A stretch of 64,000 bases of DNA from Hahella chejuensis KCTC 2396 (GTDB lineage Bacteria; Pseudomonadota; Gammaproteobacteria; Pseudomonadales; Oleiphilaceae), in NCBI RefSeq assembly GCF_000012985.1, contig NC_007645.1, positions 6,226,001 to 6,290,000 on the forward strand, given 5' to 3'. Below, piece after piece: positions 45,831 to 55,223 of the stretch. How positions within the stretch are numbered: position 1 is the stretch's first letter; every line of letters starts with the position of its first letter. The notes beneath the pieces are model-generated. The model had not been told where the DNA came from. It worked only from the letters and a program-made list of their open reading frames with translations, and searched no databases. Position numbers and translations under genes: made by a program.

Positions 45831-45893
45831 GTGAATATAAAAAACGTCCTGAACATCTTTCTTCCCTCCTCCGTCTGGACTCGATGGCGCTAG
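45831..45893 (+). CDS. trpL: Candidate trp leader peptide with two Trp codons
   Basis: A 20-codon ORF starting at GTG 45831, five bases after AGG, reading MNIKNVLNIFLPSSVWTRWR and ending at TAG 45891-45893. It carries two Trp codons in its last five sense codons and sits about 100 bases before trpE, the position and make-up of trp operon leader peptides. trpE of Pseudomonas is known to be attenuated. Its start resembles that of the aromatic leader before the DAHP synthase (N-x-L-N-I-F). The start codon choice is an inference. Confidence 0.65.
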   Translation: MNIKNVLNIFLPSSVWTRWR

Positions 45894-45912
45894 GCGCCGC
45901 ACATCTTTTTTT
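45883..45912 (+). terminator. Candidate trp attenuator terminator
   Basis: GGCGC (45886-45890) pairs with GCGCC (45894-45898) across the stop codon, with GAT/ATC outside across a four-base bulge, and seven T follow at once (45906-45912). The stem overlaps the second Trp codon and stop of the leader, so a ribosome stalled at the Trp codons would block it. A further small stem, TGCCG/CGGCA (45912-45927), lies downstream. Confidence 0.5.
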
Positions 45913-45992
45913 GCCGTTTCATCGGCATGCCTATATTTCAAATCTTTGTATTTTAGTGCTTAGCTTATTCGAGCTCGGAGGCGAGATTCATC

Positions 45993-47468
45993 ATGACACC
46001 CGAACAATTGGCCGCCTATCATCAGGCGGGATATAACCGCGTCCCGGTCGTCCGCGAAGTAATGGCGGACCTGGACACCCCGCTGTCCACCTATCTGAAA
46101 CTGGCCAACGCGCCCTATACCTACTTACTGGAGTCCGTTCAGGGCGGCGACAAATGGGGGCGCTACTCCATTATCGGCCTGCCCTGCCGCAGCGTGCTCA
46201 AGGTCAACGGCCATCAGATCAACCTCTATGATAACAACGCGCTGACGGAATCCACCGAATGCGCAGACCCGCTGGCCTACATCGAAACCTTTCAGCAACG
46301 TTTCAAGGTGCCGGACGTAGAGGGCCTGCCCCGTTTCAACGGCGGCCTGGTGGGCTACTTCGGCTATGACACCATCCGCTATATCGAGCCGAAGCTGGCC
46401 AAGAGCACGCCTCCCGATCCGTTGGGAACGCCGGATATTCTGTTGATGGTCTCGGATGAGCTGGTTGTGTTCGATAACCTGAGCGGCCGTCTGATGTTAA
46501 TACATCATGTCGATCCCGGCGCAGCGGAAGCCAGCGAACGCGCCCAGGCGCGTCTGGATGAGTTGGAAACCCTGCTGCGACGACCGATCCCCGAGCATAA
46601 TCTGCATGTCCAGCAAGACCTGCAGATTGCCGAGGAGGATTTCGCTTCAGGTTTCACGCAGCCGAACTTCGAAGCCGCCGTGGAGAAGATCAAGGAATAC
46701 GTACTGGCTGGGGATGTTATGCAAACGGTGATCTCCCAACGTATGTCCGTCCCCTTCACCGCCGAGCCCATCAACCTGTATCGTTCTCTCCGCTGTCTCA
46801 ACCCCTCTCCTTATATGTACCACCTGGATCTCGGCGATTTCCATGTGGTCGGCTCCTCACCAGAAATTCTGGCGCACCTGGAAGATGGCGTCGCCACCGT
46901 GCGGCCCATCGCCGGCACCCGTAAACGGGGCGCCACCGAGGCGGAAGACAAAGCGCTGGAAGAAGAGCTGCTGGCGGACCCCAAAGAACTCGCCGAGCAC
47001 CTGATGCTGATCGACCTGGGCCGCAACGATGTCGGCCGCGTCAGCGATATCGGCAGCGTCGAACTGACCGACAAGATGGTGATCGAACGCTACTCTCATG
47101 TGATGCATATCGTCTCCAACGTCACCGGCAAACTACGCCAGGGCTTGAGCGCCATTGACGTGCTGCGCGCCACTCTGCCCGCCGGCACGTTGAGCGGAGC
47201 CCCGAAAATCCGCGCCATGGAGATCATCGACGAACTGGAGCCGGTAAAACGCGGCGTTTACGGCGGCGCCATCGGATATCTGTCCTGGAACGGCAACATG
47301 GATACCGCCATCGCCATTCGCACCGCGGTTATCAAGGACAAGACGCTTTATATTCAGGCCGGGGCCGGCGTAGTCGCCGATTCCGCGCCGCGCCTGGAAT
47401 GGAAGGAAACCCTCAACAAAGGCCGCGCCGTGTTCCGCGCCGTGGCTATGGCGCAAAAAGGGCTATGA
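45993..47468 (+). CDS. trpE: Anthranilate synthase component I
   Basis: Makes anthranilate from chorismate with TrpG, the first step of tryptophan synthesis. A 491-residue protein with the Trp feedback site [18 protein letters not shown] near residue 41, and the chorismate-binding C-terminal domain: [55 protein letters not shown] and [21 protein letters not shown] lies 11 bases before the ATG. Preceded by a leader ORF and candidate attenuator; followed after 52 bases by trpG. Confidence 0.98.
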   Translation: MTPEQLAAYHQAGYNRVPVVREVMADLDTPLSTYLKLANAPYTYLLESVQGGDKWGRYSIIGLPCRSVLKVNGHQINLYDNNALTESTECADPLAYIETFQQRFKVPDVEGLPRFNGGLVGYFGYDTIRYIEPKLAKSTPPDPLGTPDILLMVSDELVVFDNLSGRLMLIHHVDPGAAEASERAQARLDELETLLRRPIPEHNLHVQQDLQIAEEDFASGFTQPNFEAAVEKIKEYVLAGDVMQTVISQRMSVPFTAEPINLYRSLRCLNPSPYMYHLDLGDFHVVGSSPEILAHLEDGVATVRPIAGTRKRGATEAEDKALEEELLADPKELAEHLMLIDLGRNDVGRVSDIGSVELTDKMVIERYSHVMHIVSNVTGKLRQGLSAIDVLRATLPAGTLSGAPKIRAMEIIDELEPVKRGVYGGAIGYLSWNGNMDTAIAIRTAVIKDKTLYIQAGAGVVADSAPRLEWKETLNKGRAVFRAVAMAQKGL

Positions 47469-47520
47469 GCCTGCGATCACATGACGGCGAATACACAGAC
47501 AGAATTTTGAGGGTTAGAAC

Positions 47521-48111
47521 ATGTTGGTGATGATTGATAATTACGACTCTTTTACATACAACGTCGTGCAGTATCTGGGCGAACTGGGCGCCGACGTGCG
47601 CGTCTATCGTAACGATGAAATCACGGTAGAAGAAATTGAAGCGCTGCAACCGCAGCATCTGGTGATCTCTCCCGGGCCCTGCACGCCCAACGAAGCGGGG
47701 ATTTCCGTCGCGGCGATCAAGCACTTTGCAGGCAAGCTTCCCATTTTAGGCGTATGCCTGGGCCATCAAAGCATTGGCCAGGCCTTTGGAGGCGAAGTGA
47801 TTCGCGCCGGCAAAGTCATGCATGGCAAGACTTCCAAGGTGTACCACAACGACGTCGGCGTATTCAAAGGCCTCAACAATCCGTTTGAGGCAACGCGCTA
47901 TCACTCACTGGTCATCCGCGCGGACACACTGCCAGATTGCCTGGAAGTCACCGCCTGGACCCAGAATGACGACGGCGATCTGGAAGAAATCATGGGCGTG
48001 CGTCACAAGGAACTGGCGATAGAAGGCGTGCAATTCCATCCAGAGTCCATTCTCACGGAGCAGGGCCACGACTTACTGCGTAACTTCTTGCAGCAATCGG
48101 TCAGCCACTGA
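47521..48111 (+). CDS. trpG: Anthranilate synthase component II (glutamine amidotransferase)
   Basis: A 196-residue class I glutamine amidotransferase that feeds ammonia to TrpE. Begins [31 protein letters not shown], the nucleophile Cys in [11 protein letters not shown] and the His-Glu pair in [13 protein letters not shown] are intact. Unlike P. aeruginosa, where a pyocin cluster separates trpE from trpG, the two are adjacent here. In this clade TrpG may also serve p-aminobenzoate synthase. Confidence 0.97.
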   Translation: MLVMIDNYDSFTYNVVQYLGELGADVRVYRNDEITVEEIEALQPQHLVISPGPCTPNEAGISVAAIKHFAGKLPILGVCLGHQSIGQAFGGEVIRAGKVMHGKTSKVYHNDVGVFKGLNNPFEATRYHSLVIRADTLPDCLEVTAWTQNDDGDLEEIMGVRHKELAIEGVQFHPESILTEQGHDLLRNFLQQSVSH

Positions 48112-48200
48112 GTCAGAGATCAGCCAACGGCGTAAGCTTAGGTTTAATTGCGCGCCGAAAAAGAAAACAACATAGTCTAAAAACTACGAGGAATTGCGCC

Positions 48201-49241
48201 ATGGATATCAAAGCCGCTATCGCCAAGGTTGTCGATAGAAAAGACCTCACCACCGAAGAAATGATTGAGGTCATGCAGCAGATCATGACCGGACAGGCCA
48301 CTCCCGCACAGATTGGCGGGTTCTTGGTGGCGCTGAGATTTAAAAGTGAAAGCGTCGGCGAAATCACCGGCGCCGCCCAGGTGATGCGTCAACTGGCCAG
48401 CAAAGTCGATATCGATGATCCACACCTCGTGGACACCTGCGGCACCGGGGGCGACGGCTCTAACCTGTTTAACGTCAGCACCGCCGCCGCCTTTGTGGTG
48501 GCCGCCGCCGGCGGTAAAGTCGCCAAGCACGGCAACCGCAGCGTCAGCAGCCGCTCCGGCAGCGCCGATGTGCTGGAAGCCGCCGGCATCAATCTGGACA
48601 TGACCGCCGAGCAGGTCGCCCGCGCCATCAAGGAAATCGGCGTCGGCTTTCTATTCGCGCCAGCCCATCACAGCGCCATGAAGCACGCGATCGGGCCGCG
48701 CCGGGAAATGGGCATTCGCACCATCTTTAATATGCTGGGCCCCCTGACCAACCCCGCCGGCGTGACCAAGCAGGTCATTGGCGTATTCAACCCATTGCTG
48801 TGCCTGCCTCTGGCGGAAGTGCTGCAACGACTGGGCAGCACACACGTTTTAGTCGTTTCCGCAGCGGACGGCCTGGACGAAATCAGCCTCGCCTGTGAAA
48901 CCCATGTGGCGGAACTGAAAGACGGTAAAATCTCCGAATACACGCTTACTCCAGAAGACGCTGGAATAATGCGCCGCTCTCTGGACGGTTTGACTGTCGC
49001 CAGCGCTGAGGAAAGTCTCACACTCATTGAGGCCGCATTGACCAAAGTGACGGATCAAACGTCGCAAAAAGCCCGGGACATTGTCGCCCTGAACGCTGGG
49101 GCGGCGATTTACGCCGCAGACCTGGCCAGCTCTTTCAAAGAAGGAGTGGAAATGGCTCAGGACGCGATAGGTTCCGGGCTGGCCTTTGCTAAACTAAAAG
49201 AGCTGGCCAGTTTTTCGGCCTGCTTTAAGGAAGAGGAATAA
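48201..49241 (+). CDS. trpD: Anthranilate phosphoribosyltransferase
   Basis: Transfers phosphoribose from PRPP to anthranilate. The 346-residue protein has the glycine-rich PRPP site [50 protein letters not shown] and [14 protein letters not shown], all family hallmarks. GAGGA precedes the ATG by about eight bases. Third gene of trpEGDC. Confidence 0.98.
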   Translation: MDIKAAIAKVVDRKDLTTEEMIEVMQQIMTGQATPAQIGGFLVALRFKSESVGEITGAAQVMRQLASKVDIDDPHLVDTCGTGGDGSNLFNVSTAAAFVVAAAGGKVAKHGNRSVSSRSGSADVLEAAGINLDMTAEQVARAIKEIGVGFLFAPAHHSAMKHAIGPRREMGIRTIFNMLGPLTNPAGVTKQVIGVFNPLLCLPLAEVLQRLGSTHVLVVSAADGLDEISLACETHVAELKDGKISEYTLTPEDAGIMRRSLDGLTVASAEESLTLIEAALTKVTDQTSQKARDIVALNAGAAIYAADLASSFKEGVEMAQDAIGSGLAFAKLKELASFSACFKEEE

Positions 49242-49251
49242 AGGTCAACCT

Positions 49252-50049
49252 ATGAACGACACGCCTACGATTCTGAGAAAGATCATTGACCGTAAAAAAC
49301 AGGAAGTGGAAGCGCGCAAGATGCGCCAGCCTTTGTCCGTGCTGAAAGACAGTCTGCATCGGGCGGGCCCGGTGCGTGGCTTCGCCCGCGCCATCGAAAA
49401 GCGGTTTCAGCACAATGCGCCGGCGGTTATCGCTGAAATCAAGAAGGCGTCTCCCAGCAAAGGGGTGATCCGGGAAAATTTCGATCCCGAGGCCATCGCC
49501 AAAAGTTATGAACAAGGCGGCGCCGCCTGTCTTTCCGTGCTGACTGACATTGACTTCTTTCAGGGCGCCGATCAGTACCTGATCCAGGCTCGCAGCGCTA
49601 CGTCGCTGCCGGTGCTGCGCAAGGATTTCATTGTGGATGAATATCAGGTGTATGAAAGCCGCCTGCTCAATGCGGACTGTATTCTGTTGATCGCTGCAGC
49701 GCTAACGCCGCAGCAAATGAAAAGCTACTGCGCCAAAGCCAGAGAGATCGACCTGGATGTGCTGGTGGAAGTGCATAACGCCCAGGAACTGGAATACGCT
49801 CTGGAATTGAATACGCCGCTTGTGGGCATCAATAATCGCGATCTGCACACCTTTGACGTCTCTCTTGATACAACGATCAACCTGCTTGATCGCATTCCGG
49901 AAGATCGCATCGTGGTGACGGAAAGCGGCATCCATACACCAGAGGACGTGGCGCTGATGCAGCACCACCGGGTCAATACCTTCCTGGTGGGTGAGTCCTT
50001 CATGCGCGCGGACGATCCCGGCGCCAAGCTGCGCGAGCTGTTCCTCTAG
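49252..50049 (+). CDS. trpC: Indole-3-glycerol-phosphate synthase
   Basis: A 265-residue TIM-barrel enzyme forming the indole ring. Monofunctional, without the TrpF domain found fused in E. coli. Motifs: [14 protein letters not shown] with the catalytic Lys, [37 protein letters not shown] and [12 protein letters not shown]. It starts ten bases after trpD. trpF, trpB and trpA are not in the window. Confidence 0.98.
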   Translation: MNDTPTILRKIIDRKKQEVEARKMRQPLSVLKDSLHRAGPVRGFARAIEKRFQHNAPAVIAEIKKASPSKGVIRENFDPEAIAKSYEQGGAACLSVLTDIDFFQGADQYLIQARSATSLPVLRKDFIVDEYQVYESRLLNADCILLIAAALTPQQMKSYCAKAREIDLDVLVEVHNAQELEYALELNTPLVGINNRDLHTFDVSLDTTINLLDRIPEDRIVVTESGIHTPEDVALMQHHRVNTFLVGESFMRADDPGAKLRELFL

Positions 50050-50090
50050 ACCCAGCCGCGCCGGGTTTTCCACCTGCTACTTCCCATTGA

Positions 50091-50993
50091 CTACGCGCCG
50101 CCCTGCTGCGGCGCTGAAGCCGCTTCAATCTCTTGCTGCAGCCACTGGGTGAAATGCCTTAACGCCGCATTGCCGCGGGAGCGTGTTGGCATGACCAGCA
50201 AATAGCGCTGGTCTATCTTCAAACTAAAATCGAACAGTCTTACCAAGCGTCCCGCACTCAGTTCTTCTTGCACCAGTATCCTGCGCACCAATGCAACCGC
50301 CTGTCCCGCCAGGGCAAGTCGAATCACCTGACTGGAGTCAGAGATGATAATGCGGCGACGCGGCTCCAGGTCAGGATGTCCCGCGGCTTTCTTCCAGGCG
50401 CTCCAGTTGAAACTGTCCGGCGCATCCGAATCCACCAGCACATGATCTTTCAATACGCGAAAGTCGCTACCAATGCCCTTGGCCAGTTCCGGACTCGCGG
50501 CGAGAAAGATTTCCTCTTCCGCCAGGTCTTTCACAATCAGTTCTGGAAAGGTACGGGAACTGAAACGTATGCCGGCGTCCACATCCACATCACGAAAGTC
50601 CACCACTTCATTGGACATAGCGATGCGGATATCAACGTCAGGAAACTCAGCGTTGAATTTATGCAATCGGGGAATGAGCCAGGCGCTGGCGAAGGAAGGC
50701 AATACGCTAACGGTAATCTGATTACAGCAACGGCGAATCGCCTCTACGCCTTCTTCCAGATGATCGAATCCTTTACGTAGATGCGGTCCCAGTCGCAGCG
50801 CCGTTTGCGTCGGCGTCAGACTTCTCGCGCCACGCTCAAACAGGGGGCCAAACTCTTCTTCCAGAGTCTTGATATGTTGACTGACCGCAGACTGAGTCAC
50901 GCTCAGTCTCTCCGCCGCCGCTGTAAAGGAGCCGCTGCGCAACACCACATCCAAGACCCACAAGGACTTTAACTGATGAACCAACCTACTCAT
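50091..50993 (-). CDS. LysR-family regulator (GcvA-like)
   Basis: A 300-residue LysR regulator with the helix-turn-helix SGSFTAAAERLSVTQSAVSQ, then HIKTLEEEFG, near residues 23-55, and an effector domain resembling GcvA/AmpR-type proteins (FRDVDVDAGIRFSSR, LALAGQAVALVRR). ATG 50993 is chosen; the longer ORF adds non-family sequence. It is divergent from a DUF1127 gene 86 bases away, which it may control, as LysR/DUF1127 pairs are common. Confidence 0.88.
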   Translation of the reverse strand: MSRLVHQLKSLWVLDVVLRSGSFTAAAERLSVTQSAVSQHIKTLEEEFGPLFERGARSLTPTQTALRLGPHLRKGFDHLEEGVEAIRRCCNQITVSVLPSFASAWLIPRLHKFNAEFPDVDIRIAMSNEVVDFRDVDVDAGIRFSSRTFPELIVKDLAEEEIFLAASPELAKGIGSDFRVLKDHVLVDSDAPDSFNWSAWKKAAGHPDLEPRRRIIISDSSQVIRLALAGQAVALVRRILVQEELSAGRLVRLFDFSLKIDQRYLLVMPTRSRGNAALRHFTQWLQQEIEAASAPQQGGA

Positions 50994-51079
50994 AAGTTTT
51001 ACTAATCCATGAATTAGAACATATCGTTTTAACGCCAAGTCTGGCCGCCTTACTATTTTCATAAAATAGGAGGCAAGAT

Positions 51080-51289
51080 ATGAAAACCGCAATCAGATTA
51101 GCACAGAACGCACAGCAAGCAGAGCCATTAGATTTCCTAACCAGACTTAGAAGCTTGACGCAGCAATGGAGAAAACAGGCGAGAACACGGCGCGAACTGG
51201 CCAATTTGAATGACCATCTGCTAAAGGATCTGGGAATTACTGAAGGCGATCGCCGCCAGGAAGCCAGTAAACCCTTCTGGAGAAGCTGA
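51080..51289 (+). CDS. DUF1127 small protein (YjiS-like)
   Basis: A 69-residue basic protein with the DUF1127 C-terminal pattern TRRELANLNDHLLKDLGITEGDRRQEA. Short proteins of this class act in RNA turnover and phosphate or carbon metabolism in alphaproteobacteria; the role here is unknown. AGGAGG lies six bases before the ATG. Divergent from a GcvA-like regulator. Confidence 0.85.
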   Translation: MKTAIRLAQNAQQAEPLDFLTRLRSLTQQWRKQARTRRELANLNDHLLKDLGITEGDRRQEASKPFWRS

Positions 51290-51434
51290 ATGAGGCGTCG
51301 GATTATTCGCCAAGTTGTAGAACGCCGTTAGCCCCATAATCTCCTTTACAGACAAACGACTGGCGCTGTCGCCGCAAAAATTAGAACATTTTCCGAGCAA
51401 ATCTGTGAGAACCGCCTATACTTATTTATTGTCA

Positions 51435-51504
51435 GGCAGACGTCTCGTCTGCCCGCTTTTCGTCAATAAATACAACGATCCCCGCTGGCCCTTTCGCGCC
51501 AGCC
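51435..51504 (+). other. Hairpins in the gap after the DUF1127 gene
   Basis: GGCAGACG (51435-51442) pairs perfectly with CGTCTGCC (51446-51453) and is followed by CGCTTTTCG, a likely weak terminator. A second stem, GCTGGC/GCCAGC, lies at about 51485-51504. The rest of the 280-base gap shows nothing else I can support. Confidence 0.5.
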
Positions 51505-51568
51505 ACTTACACCGCTCTATTAATAAATGCCTTGCAAGGCTTCTGTTTTATTAGGGAGTGCAGTGACA

Positions 51569-52321
51569 ATGAAAACCAACCTCAAAGTCTGCTTGACGGC
51601 GTCAACCCTGTTCCTGTCCGCAACCGCTACGCATGCGGCGATGATCAATCAGGTGGACTATTTCAGCTTATCCGGCAATGTCCTCATCGATTTTGAGTCC
51701 GTTACAGGCGGCGCGGCGCCGGGTACCAATTACGATGGCGTCATCGACTTGGTCGGCGCCTCGTTCGCCGAAAAGTTTGAAGGCCAAACGCTTTCCACCA
51801 GCGGCAATTCGGACATTCTCAGTGGTGCGCCGACAGGCGGGGGATTGACCCTATCGCTTGGAGCCGCCGGTCGTAACCTCAACGTCTTCACCTATAGCGG
51901 CGACGGCAACGTTCTCACCGGTCTCGGACATCTGGGGTGGCCCAATTTCGACGCCATCGGCGAAGGCGCCGTCGCCATCCTGTTCGACAACGACCAGTCC
52001 GAATTCGGATTCCAGTCAGTAGGCGGCAACCTCGGTTCAGCCGTGTTTGAGTTCTGGGCGCGTGACGGTTCGCTCCTGGACACCATCATGCCAACCAGCC
52101 TCGGCACGGACTATTTTGGATTCGCCCGGGAAGGCGGGCTTCAGGATATCGCCGGGATTTCTATCTATAACACTGATCCGGCTGGCATTGGTTTCGACGA
52201 CATCATCTTTGACGTTCCCGGGCCGGATGATCCACGTAATGTTCCCGAGCCTCCGGTTCTGGCTCTGCTGCTACTGGGCTTATTGGGTCTGCGCCTGACG
52301 CCGCGCCGTCAGAAACCCTGA
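51569..52321 (+). CDS. PEP-CTERM sorted exported protein
   Basis: A 250-residue protein with an N-terminal signal peptide (MKTNLKVCLTASTLFLSATATHA) and a C-terminal sorting signal: a VPEPP motif, a hydrophobic helix LALLLLGLLGL and a basic end TPRRQ. This PEP-CTERM layout marks it for an exosortase in the inner membrane; none is in the window. The mature part is beta-rich and acidic (VLIDFESVTGG, TFSGDGN-like turns), without a named domain. ATG 51569 is preferred; a GTG six bases earlier is possible. A strong terminator follows. Confidence 0.82.
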   Translation: MKTNLKVCLTASTLFLSATATHAAMINQVDYFSLSGNVLIDFESVTGGAAPGTNYDGVIDLVGASFAEKFEGQTLSTSGNSDILSGAPTGGGLTLSLGAAGRNLNVFTYSGDGNVLTGLGHLGWPNFDAIGEGAVAILFDNDQSEFGFQSVGGNLGSAVFEFWARDGSLLDTIMPTSLGTDYFGFAREGGLQDIAGISIYNTDPAGIGFDDIIFDVPGPDDPRNVPEPPVLALLLLGLLGLRLTPRRQKP

Positions 52322-52332
52322 CTGTTATGCAT

Positions 52333-52361
52333 AAAAAAACGGCGCCTCGCGCCGTTTTTTT
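52333..52361. terminator. Bidirectional terminator between PEP-CTERM gene and crp
   Basis: An A7-CGGCG stem arm (52333-52344), a CCTCG loop, and CGCCG-T7 form a symmetrical stem usable on both strands, placed exactly between the convergent genes. Confidence 0.9.
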
Positions 52362-52382
52362 ATTCCAATCGCTCGCAGGGCG

Positions 52383-53030
52383 TTAACGGGTGCCGTACAC
52401 CACCATGGTTTTGCCTTTGACCTGCACCAGGCCCTGGTCTTCCAGCGCCTTCAATACGCGCCCGACCATTTCCCGCGAACATCCGACGATGCGGCCGATT
52501 TCCTGGCGGGTGATTTTGATTTGCATGCCATCCGGATGCGTCATCGCGTCCGGCTCCTTACACAGGTCAAGCAAGGTGCGCGCAACCCGGCCCGTCACGT
52601 CGAGAAACGCAAGGTCGCCAACCTTACGGGTGGTCTGCCGTAAGCGCGAGGCCATCTGCTCGCCGATGAAATACAGTACGCGGGGGTCTTCTTGTGCGAT
52701 TTCACGGAATTTCGTGTAGCTGATCTCCGCCACTTCACACTCGGTCTTGGCTTTGACCCAGGCGCTGCGGGAGCCCATTTGATCCTGATCGAACAATCCC
52801 ATTTCGCCAAAAAAGTCTCCGGCGTTCAAATACGCCATGATCATTTCACGACCGTCGTCGTCTTCGATGATGACCGTCACGGACCCTTTGACGATGTAAA
52901 ACAGTGAATCGCTCTTATCGCCAGCATAAATAATGGTGCTTTTGCTGGGATAGCGGCGACGATGACACTGCGACAGGAAGTAATCCAGATGTTTGGTTTT
53001 ATGCTCGACCGGTTTAGCAATCGTGACCAT
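52383..53030 (-). CDS. vfr: cAMP receptor protein (Crp/Vfr)
   Basis: A 215-residue CRP-family regulator. The cAMP-binding domain has [10 protein letters not shown] and the [15 protein letters not shown] strand; the C-terminal helix-turn-helix reads [20 protein letters not shown], matching the CRP recognition helix. By synteny (trpEGDC, then an osmC-like gene and speD) it corresponds to Pseudomonas Vfr. Its 565-base upstream gap is shared with the divergent osmC-like gene. Confidence 0.95.
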   Translation of the reverse strand: MVTIAKPVEHKTKHLDYFLSQCHRRRYPSKSTIIYAGDKSDSLFYIVKGSVTVIIEDDDGREMIMAYLNAGDFFGEMGLFDQDQMGSRSAWVKAKTECEVAEISYTKFREIAQEDPRVLYFIGEQMASRLRQTTRKVGDLAFLDVTGRVARTLLDLCKEPDAMTHPDGMQIKITRQEIGRIVGCSREMVGRVLKALEDQGLVQVKGKTMVVYGTR

Positions 53031-53594
53031 GTTAATGTCCCATTCATTACCTTAGGCGCAGAAACTTATCCGCCTTGGATGTTTCGCTGAGTTCGGTATA
53101 ACGTTTTTCTAATTGTTTAATAACCATCACAGGCGTTTCGACTCCGGTATCCGGCGCTTTGGAGTCGCTCCGAAGCCGATCGGCGCTTGGCCGCAACCGC
53201 TTAATTATCAAGATGTTCCTTAAATTAAGCACGAATAATCGCTTTAGGCAAGAGACGCCGCGCCCTTAGCCACGCGCCTGACGGAGATCAGGGGACGTCA
53301 ATGCGGCCTGGATCACATAAGTGTGAATATCTCGCCGGCCGGCCAACTTTCATTTCAACATTTTTCAGTTATTTCAACATTTCAGTTTGCCGGACGCCGG
53401 TGATCGTGTTTCACCGTCATGCGACGATCAGGCGTAAATATCCGCCTGCAGGCGTTTACTGCGGGTTACTATCCCCTAGTATAGACCATCTTTTGTGAAA
53501 CATTTTCCACGACAAGGAGTTATGCTACTCTGACCGCCCCGCGCAGTTGCGGCCATAGCGCATAGCGAGTCAGAAAATCCAGTGGGAGTATGAG
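53031..53594. other. Divergent intergenic region between crp and the osmC-like gene
   Basis: This 564-base gap must hold both promoters. TGTGAAACATTTTCCA near 53494-53509 is a half-match to the CRP site TGTGA-N6-TCACA. TCACATAAGTGTGA (53313-53326) is a perfect palindrome, but with the half-sites turned outward relative to CRP sites. CATTTCAACATTTTTCAG and TTTCAACATTTCAG are a short direct repeat near 53350-53386. A 61-codon ORF on the minus strand (53047-53232) has no convincing ribosome site. No gene can be supported. Confidence 0.45.
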
Positions 53595-54026
53595 ATGAAA
53601 GCGACCATTACCTGGGGCGGCGACGCCAAGTTCATCGGAAAGTCCGGCTCCGGCCATGACGTAGTGATGGACGGCCCTCCCGATCACGGCGGCCAGAATC
53701 AAGGCCCGCGCCCGATGGAAATGCTGTTGCTAGGACTTGGCGGTTGCACCTCTTTTGACGTCATGAGCATCCTGACGAAAGCCCGCGCCGACGTCACCGA
53801 CTGCGTAGCTGAAATCACTGCGGAGCGCGCCGACGCAGTGCCTGCGGTCTTCACTAAAATTCATATCCACTTCATCGTTACCGGCCGGGATCTGCGCGAT
53901 CCAGTGGTGAAACGCGCCGTGGACCTGTCCGCCGAAAAGTACTGCTCCGCCTCCATCATGTTGGAGAAAGGCGGCGTGGAGATCACCCACGACTTTGAAA
54001 TTCGCGCCCCTGAGGACGCCCAGTAA
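53595..54026 (+). CDS. OsmC/YhfA-family protein
   Basis: A 143-residue OsmC-fold protein: residues MEMLLLGLGGCTSFDVMSIL include the reactive Cys, and the second Cys is in DLSAEKYCSASIMLEKG. Family members reduce organic peroxides or act as thiol-dependent redox proteins. It is divergent from crp, as yhfA is next to crp in E. coli. GGGAG precedes the ATG by eight bases. Confidence 0.9.
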   Translation: MKATITWGGDAKFIGKSGSGHDVVMDGPPDHGGQNQGPRPMEMLLLGLGGCTSFDVMSILTKARADVTDCVAEITAERADAVPAVFTKIHIHFIVTGRDLRDPVVKRAVDLSAEKYCSASIMLEKGGVEITHDFEIRAPEDAQ

Positions 54027-54384
54027 GCGGTTTATTAAAAACTCCACCGTCCTCAAATATTTACACTGTCACCATCGATTACTCTTTATACGGGCGCAAC
54101 AAGCCGCCCGTTTAATGAAGTTGATAATCGCCCGCCCGGTTTTAATAAGAAAAACTCATAAACGCGACATTAAATTGCACTATCCAACGGCTATCATAGC
54201 CTGCATAATATGCGGCTTTTCCGCAGCCGGGACAAATGCCGTCCGGGACCTCTTTTCCGGGCAGTCGTCCGGCGCATTCTCCGGTTTCGCCGGATTGTCT
54301 GAAGAGCAGGTCTGAACACTGTGTGAATGTAGGCGCCGGATCTTCCGGCGATGTGTTGAACAGCAAATCTACTGAGGGTCTGAG
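54027..54384 (+). other. Leader region before speD
   Basis: A 358-base gap. CGCCGGA-TCT-TCCGGCG (about 54334-54350) is a perfect seven-pair hairpin ending 35 bases before the speD start. Several GTCCGG/CCGG-rich repeats (54237-54295) could form further stems. No U-tract terminator, riboswitch match or ORF with a ribosome site is visible. Confidence 0.4.
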
Positions 54385-55179
54385 ATGTCTGAAAAGCTCA
54401 AACTCCACGGTTTCAACAATCTGACGAAATCGCTAAGTTTCAATATTTACGACATTTGCTACGCGCAATCGGAGAAACACCGACAGGAATATATTGCTTA
54501 TATTGATGAGCAATATAATGCCGAGCGCCTCACACAAATTCTGACCGACGTTGTGGAAATTATCGGAGCCCACATTCTAAACGTATCCAGGCAGGATTAT
54601 GATCCACACGGCGCCAGCGTCACCATGCTGATCGCCGAACACGAAGTGCCCCCGCCTGCGGACTCCAGCGAAGAATCGCCCGGACCGCTCCCCGACGCAG
54701 TGGTCGCTCACCTGGATAAAAGCCATGTGACCGTACACACCTATCCAGAAAGTCATCCCGACAACGGCATCAGCACATTCCGCGCGGACATCGACGTGTC
54801 CACCTGCGGTCTGATCTCTCCGTTGAAGGCGCTGAACTACCTGATTCACAGTTTCGACTCCGACATTGTCACCATCGACTACCGCGTACGCGGTTTCACC
54901 CGTGACATCGACGGCGCCAAGCTGTATATCGACCACGACATCAACTCGATCCAAAACTTCCTTAGTGAAGACACTCAGGAAGCCTATCAGATGATTGACG
55001 TGAACGTGTATCAGGAGAACCTGTTCCACACCAAGATGATTCTGAAGGAATTTAATCTGGATAATTATCTGTTTGGGACCGGCGTCAGCGAACTGAACGC
55101 CAACGAAGCCTCCAACATCAGGGAACGTCTGCAAAAGGAAATGCTGGAGATTTTCTATTCCCGCAATATGCCTTACTGA
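54385..55179 (+). CDS. speD: S-adenosylmethionine decarboxylase proenzyme
   Basis: Provides decarboxylated SAM for spermidine synthesis. A 264-residue E. coli-type enzyme that cuts itself to create a pyruvoyl group; the cleavage site is in [16 protein letters not shown], between Lys112 and Ser113, matching E. coli Lys111/Ser112. The catalytic Cys is in [16 protein letters not shown] lies about seven bases before the ATG. Followed after 44 bases by the rhombosortase gene. Confidence 0.96.
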   Translation: MSEKLKLHGFNNLTKSLSFNIYDICYAQSEKHRQEYIAYIDEQYNAERLTQILTDVVEIIGAHILNVSRQDYDPHGASVTMLIAEHEVPPPADSSEESPGPLPDAVVAHLDKSHVTVHTYPESHPDNGISTFRADIDVSTCGLISPLKALNYLIHSFDSDIVTIDYRVRGFTRDIDGAKLYIDHDINSIQNFLSEDTQEAYQMIDVNVYQENLFHTKMILKEFNLDNYLFGTGVSELNANEASNIRERLQKEMLEIFYSRNMPY

Positions 55180-55223
55180 TCCATTCAGTCAGGACAGGCA
55201 TAAGTTCGACGGAACAGGCATAA

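Noticed and set aside
45808-45834. Eight-codon ORF MHQRPRFQ before trpE as the leader peptide
   Set aside because: It has no Trp codon and no ribosome site; the overlapping GTG-initiated ORF with two Trp codons fits better.
53047-53232. 61-codon minus-strand ORF just upstream of crp
   Set aside because: No convincing ribosome site and no family resemblance; it could be a short regulatory ORF but cannot be supported from one sequence.
53494-53509. CRP/Vfr binding site
   Set aside because: Only the left half-site TGTGA matches; the right half is TTCCA, too weak to list as a site.
54027-54384. SAM-responsive riboswitch before speD
   Set aside because: The region has a simple hairpin and GC-rich repeats but no recognisable SAM aptamer motif.
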